Shown here: positions 61,611-64,000 of the stretch, one piece after another
How the letters are laid out: every line of letters starts with the position of its first letter
How positions within the stretch are numbered: the stretch's first letter is position 1
NCBI GenBank assembly: GCA_040275305.1
Contig: JBEOJY010000001.1
Location: 1 to 64,000 of the forward strand
Direction: 5' to 3'
DNA from: JBEOJY01 sp040275305
GTDB taxonomy: Bacteria; Pseudomonadota; Alphaproteobacteria; UBA9219
DNA: 64,000 nucleotides
Made by a program: the position numbers and the translations under genes
Notes under the pieces: model-generated
Seen by the model: only the letters and a program-made list of their open reading frames with translations
Told to the model about the DNA's origin: nothing
Databases searched by the model: none

Positions 61611-62715
61611 GGCGACTGGCCAACACGTATTTTAACGTCATGTCAGGCATAAGAGCGATATCCCTGACTCTGTCGCCTTCCAGCTTCAAGTCAGCAATAT
61701 GCTCGATGGCTGCGCGTGTTATCTGCAGGACCTGATTGACTCTCTGCATGTGTTCCAGAGTTCTAGCTTCAATTGAGGCGAAGGGAAAATAATTGTCCGA
61801 TAAAGTTAATTTATCCCAGGCAAAAGCAATCGGATTGCTTCCGGCATTATCTTCGGCTTTTGTAAGTTGTATAAGTTTACCGTTTTGGCGTTCGGCCCTT
61901 TTGACGCGTGATTTCCAAGCTTTCGTTACCGCGTCCGCGACAGCGGTGTTATCGTATCTATTGCACAGAAATATTGCTTGAGCATTGAAGAATGTTACTA
62001 TTCTTTTCGACGAAGACTTATCAATAACATGCTCGAAAGGTTCCACGGTTACTTGAGTTGTGATGCGGTTGTGCTTTTGGGTAATGCCTGCCTGCATTGC
62101 GGTTGCAAGTATGGATTTTGCAGAATTTATTCCATAGGGATGCGCAATTGTAATGTGATCTGGGGTGTCGTGTCTTCCATGCCCAAGCGCCGTTAGCATT
62201 TTCTTGGACATTGCCTCGTCTTCGACGATTAATAGAGTTTTGCTATCCCTTGACAATTTCGCCATTTCTATCGCGGTGTTTGTATAGGTCGGACGTTTTA
62301 GATGAGGATTTAAGATGCATTTTTTTAGCAGCGCGGCATCTGCGAATATCTTGTCCATGTAAGGTTTTAGTCTGGCGTGGCTTTCAGGGAATTCGGCATT
62401 ATATCCGTTCCATTTGTTGCAGATTTGTCCTGATATTTTTTCGTCAATCTGGTAGTGGCTACCCAGACCGGCGCAAAAGGCGATTAAAAACACAATGGCA
62501 TCACGCCCTTGATATAATGTTGTTTTCTCGTCTGCCGTCACGGCGGATATGCTTGCGCTGGATTTGTTGGCGCTTTCAAAAAAATCTTCATGTAAGCCTA
62601 TGTATATGTGTCTTGCGCAGGTTTCTGCAGGAAAAATGTTTCTGCTTGCGCGCCAGCTGTGTTGGCCCGGGATGTTGCCCGCAGTTGAAATGACGACCAA
62701 ATCTTCCCAGTTCAT
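61534..62715 (-). CDS. Hypothetical protein, unknown function
   Basis: 393 residues with lower GC than the flanks. N-terminal M-N-W-E-D-L-V-V-I-S-T-A-G-N-I-P-G-Q ... A-C/A-R-H-I-Y-I-G-L-H; a mid part T-L-L-I-V-E-D-E-A-M-S-K-K-M-L recalls a receiver fold but no phospho-Asp context follows. No membrane segment. The upstream 62716-62960 is AT-rich and could hold its promoter. Its last 25 codons lie on rsmB DNA. No family recognised; likely acquired. Confidence 0.6.
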   Translation of the reverse strand: MNWEDLVVISTAGNIPGQHSWRASRNIFPAETCARHIYIGLHEDFFESANKSSASISAVTADEKTTLYQGRDAIVFLIAFCAGLGSHYQIDEKISGQICNKWNGYNAEFPESHARLKPYMDKIFADAALLKKCILNPHLKRPTYTNTAIEMAKLSRDSKTLLIVEDEAMSKKMLTALGHGRHDTPDHITIAHPYGINSAKSILATAMQAGITQKHNRITTQVTVEPFEHVIDKSSSKRIVTFFNAQAIFLCNRYDNTAVADAVTKAWKSRVKRAERQNGKLIQLTKAEDNAGSNPIAFAWDKLTLSDNYFPFASIEARTLEHMQRVNQVLQITRAAIEHIADLKLEGDRVRDIALMPDMTLKYVLASRPMGSPHTQSAPSRQQRSHRTHAVPG

Positions 62716-62962
62716 ACCCGTAGCTCGCCTGAATGATCTCGTTTGTGTAGATATGATTTTAATATCGAATTTTTTAGACTCTATTCAATCAAATACAATG
62801 TTTTCATCAATAATTTCTTTGGTGTTTTTGAAATATTATTTCAAGGAGTTGTTCTGAAATCCGGCAGTAGTAATGGAATTGCCATAAAAAACAATGGGAT
62901 ATTAATTAACTTTTTACTCAGTGGGCGTATGAAACGATCTTCGGTTGGTGTCAGGGAGGGGT

Positions 62963-63424
62963 ATGAGAATACTAGGCAAAACCGAGCGGAAGCTGGCATG
63001 GCTGGCGGAGGAAATTGCCAAGCGACGGGATAGGGCAGCCAAGCTTGTTCGTCGAATCGAGGCGATAGAGCCTTGGGTGGGGGAGGCTGCGCCGGGGCTT
63101 CGTGAGAAATTCGTGCGATATCTTTACGAAGTGGCAAATGAGCGTGAGGAAGAAGGTCGTTTGTTATCGCGCGTCGAGGCTATTGAGAAGAGGCATCACG
63201 ACAGAAGGCAGCGCGGGCGGCTTTCTTATGCGCGAGGTCACAGGCTTCCGCGCGGAAATCCGGCGTTGCGCGCGATTGCGGTGGCTAACCGGAACGAGGC
63301 ACGCGCAGCTAGCGCGGCGCGCAAGCAAAAAGATTTCCTGCTTCTGTTGATCGTGTTTTGGTATTTGTTTGTGCGCAAATCGCGTTTGTTCTCACGCAAG
63401 CCCGATAATATGGCGCCACGCTGA
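62963..63424 (+). CDS. Hypothetical protein with coiled-coil and C-terminal membrane helix
   Basis: 153 residues from the ATG at 62963 (GGGAGGGG upstream); a GTG at 62945 is possible. Helical, Arg/Glu-rich (about 1-70), then basic, and a C-terminal hydrophobic segment F-L-L-L-L-I-V-F-W-Y-L-F-V followed by a basic tail. A tail-anchored inner-membrane protein is suggested. Converges on tolB. Confidence 0.5.
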   Translation: MRILGKTERKLAWLAEEIAKRRDRAAKLVRRIEAIEPWVGEAAPGLREKFVRYLYEVANEREEEGRLLSRVEAIEKRHHDRRQRGRLSYARGHRLPRGNPALRAIAVANRNEARAASAARKQKDFLLLLIVFWYLFVRKSRLFSRKPDNMAPR

Positions 63425-63467
63425 GACATGATAAGTCTCTTTTGCTCTGGCCGCGTTATTCCGTTTT

Positions 63468-64000
63468 TTACGGCAACAGCGGCGACCATGCGGGATCGGA
63501 GGCGTCCGTAGGGGTCTGCACCTCACGTTCGTTATAGCCCGTCAGGTCGATGCTGTAGAGATGAGAAGAGCGACCGCGCGATCCCGGAAGATCCTTGAAG
63601 AACATTAGGACGCGACCGTTGGGCGCCCAGGTTGGGCCTTCGGCGTGGTAGGCCTCGGTCAGTATGCGTTCGCCAGAGCCGTCGGGGCGTATCACGCCAA
63701 TGTAGAAGCGCCCTTGCAGCTGTTTGGTGAAGGCGATCAAGTCGCCGCGCGGCGACCAAACGGGTGTGCCGTAGCGACCAGATCCGAAAGTGATTCTTTG
63801 CACATCGCTGCCGTTCGCGCGCATGACGTAGATTTGTTGCGAGCCGCCACGGTCGGATTCGAAGGTGATGTGCTGGCCATCTGGCGAGAAACAGGGGGCG
63901 GTGCTGATCGACGCGCCGCTGGTCAGGCGCGTGACGCGCCGCCCGCGCAGGTCCATGGTGAAGACGTTGGAGCTGCCGTTTTCGGTGAGGCTAAAGACGA
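63468..64000 (-). CDS. tolB: Tol-Pal system beta-propeller protein TolB (C-terminal part)
   Basis: Partial: the frame continues past the window end at 64000. About 177 residues of beta-propeller with repeats of the form S-P-D-G-Q-H-I-T-F-E-S-D-R-G-G-S-Q-Q-I-Y-V-M and W-S-P-R-G-D-L-I-A-F, ending D-P-A-W-S-P-L-L-P. Periplasmic, links Tol to Pal and keeps the outer membrane intact during division. Confidence 0.9.
   Translation of the reverse strand, partial: VFSLTENGSSNVFTMDLRGRRVTRLTSGASISTAPCFSPDGQHITFESDRGGSQQIYVMRANGSDVQRITFGSGRYGTPVWSPRGDLIAFTKQLQGRFYIGVIRPDGSGERILTEAYHAEGPTWAPNGRVLMFFKDLPGSRGRSSHLYSIDLTGYNEREVQTPTDASDPAWSPLLP

Overview
The window reads as chromosomal DNA of an alphaproteobacterium with moderately high GC. 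The evidence is the hom-glpX-recJ run, a bactofilin, a GcrA-like HTH protein, a class I PHB synthase, ffh-rpsP, trpG-trpD-trpC, and protein sequences of alphaproteobacterial character. Family-level placement is not possible by eye; Rhodospirillales- or Micavibrionales-like is only an impression. No rRNA, CRISPR array, prophage or intact insertion sequence was seen.

Layout. 0.2-3.9 kb: glmS, then a short insert with a DHH phosphoesterase that ends in a second copy of the glmS 3' end, then a small secreted protein. 4-11.7 kb: PHB synthase, a small lipoprotein, homoserine dehydrogenase, fructose-1,6-bisphosphatase II, a small membrane protein and RecJ. 11.5-13.3 kb: a BglII-like endonuclease and an MT-A70 methyltransferase between two identical 160-bp copies of the recJ 3' end. 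13.4-16.4 kb: a Tim44-like protein and ParE. 16.7-26.2 kb: a type IVB (Dot/Icm, IncI-Tra type) secretion gene block. 26.4-29.8 kb: RlmB, tRNA-Tyr and an accessory patch of unknown genes. 30.2-34.9 kb: a divergent phosphorelay locus (Hpt, response regulator, MHYT hybrid kinase). 35-43.5 kb: NadA, PurQ, RodA, Slt, L31, Ffh, S16 and tRNA-Phe. 43.6-52 kb: a membrane spermidine-synthase-like protein, trpG-D-C, a divergent polysaccharide deacetylase, a RodZ-like protein and a HAD phosphatase. 52-64 kb: Obg, a Pif1-WYL helicase, YceI, bactofilin, a TatD / metallo-beta-lactamase / glycosyltransferase / RsmB operon, two unknown genes and the C-terminal part of TolB.

The most notable system is the secretion block. 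Read on the minus strand it runs GcrA-like regulator, IcmL/DotI, a second IcmL-like protein, IcmK/DotH, IcmE/DotG, IcmG/DotF, IcmC/DotE, IcmD/DotP, IcmJ/DotN. That is the Legionella icmM/L-K-E-G-C-D-J order, with IcmB missing where it would come next. It supplies core-complex and inner-membrane parts but no ATPases, so the rest must lie elsewhere or be lost.

The window is also rich in palindromic repeats of at least four kinds. One perfect 37-bp-arm palindrome lies in frame inside a glycosyltransferase gene. Two gene insertions, at recJ and at glmS, carry duplicated gene 3' ends and point to insertion with long target duplication and to the attTn7 hotspot.
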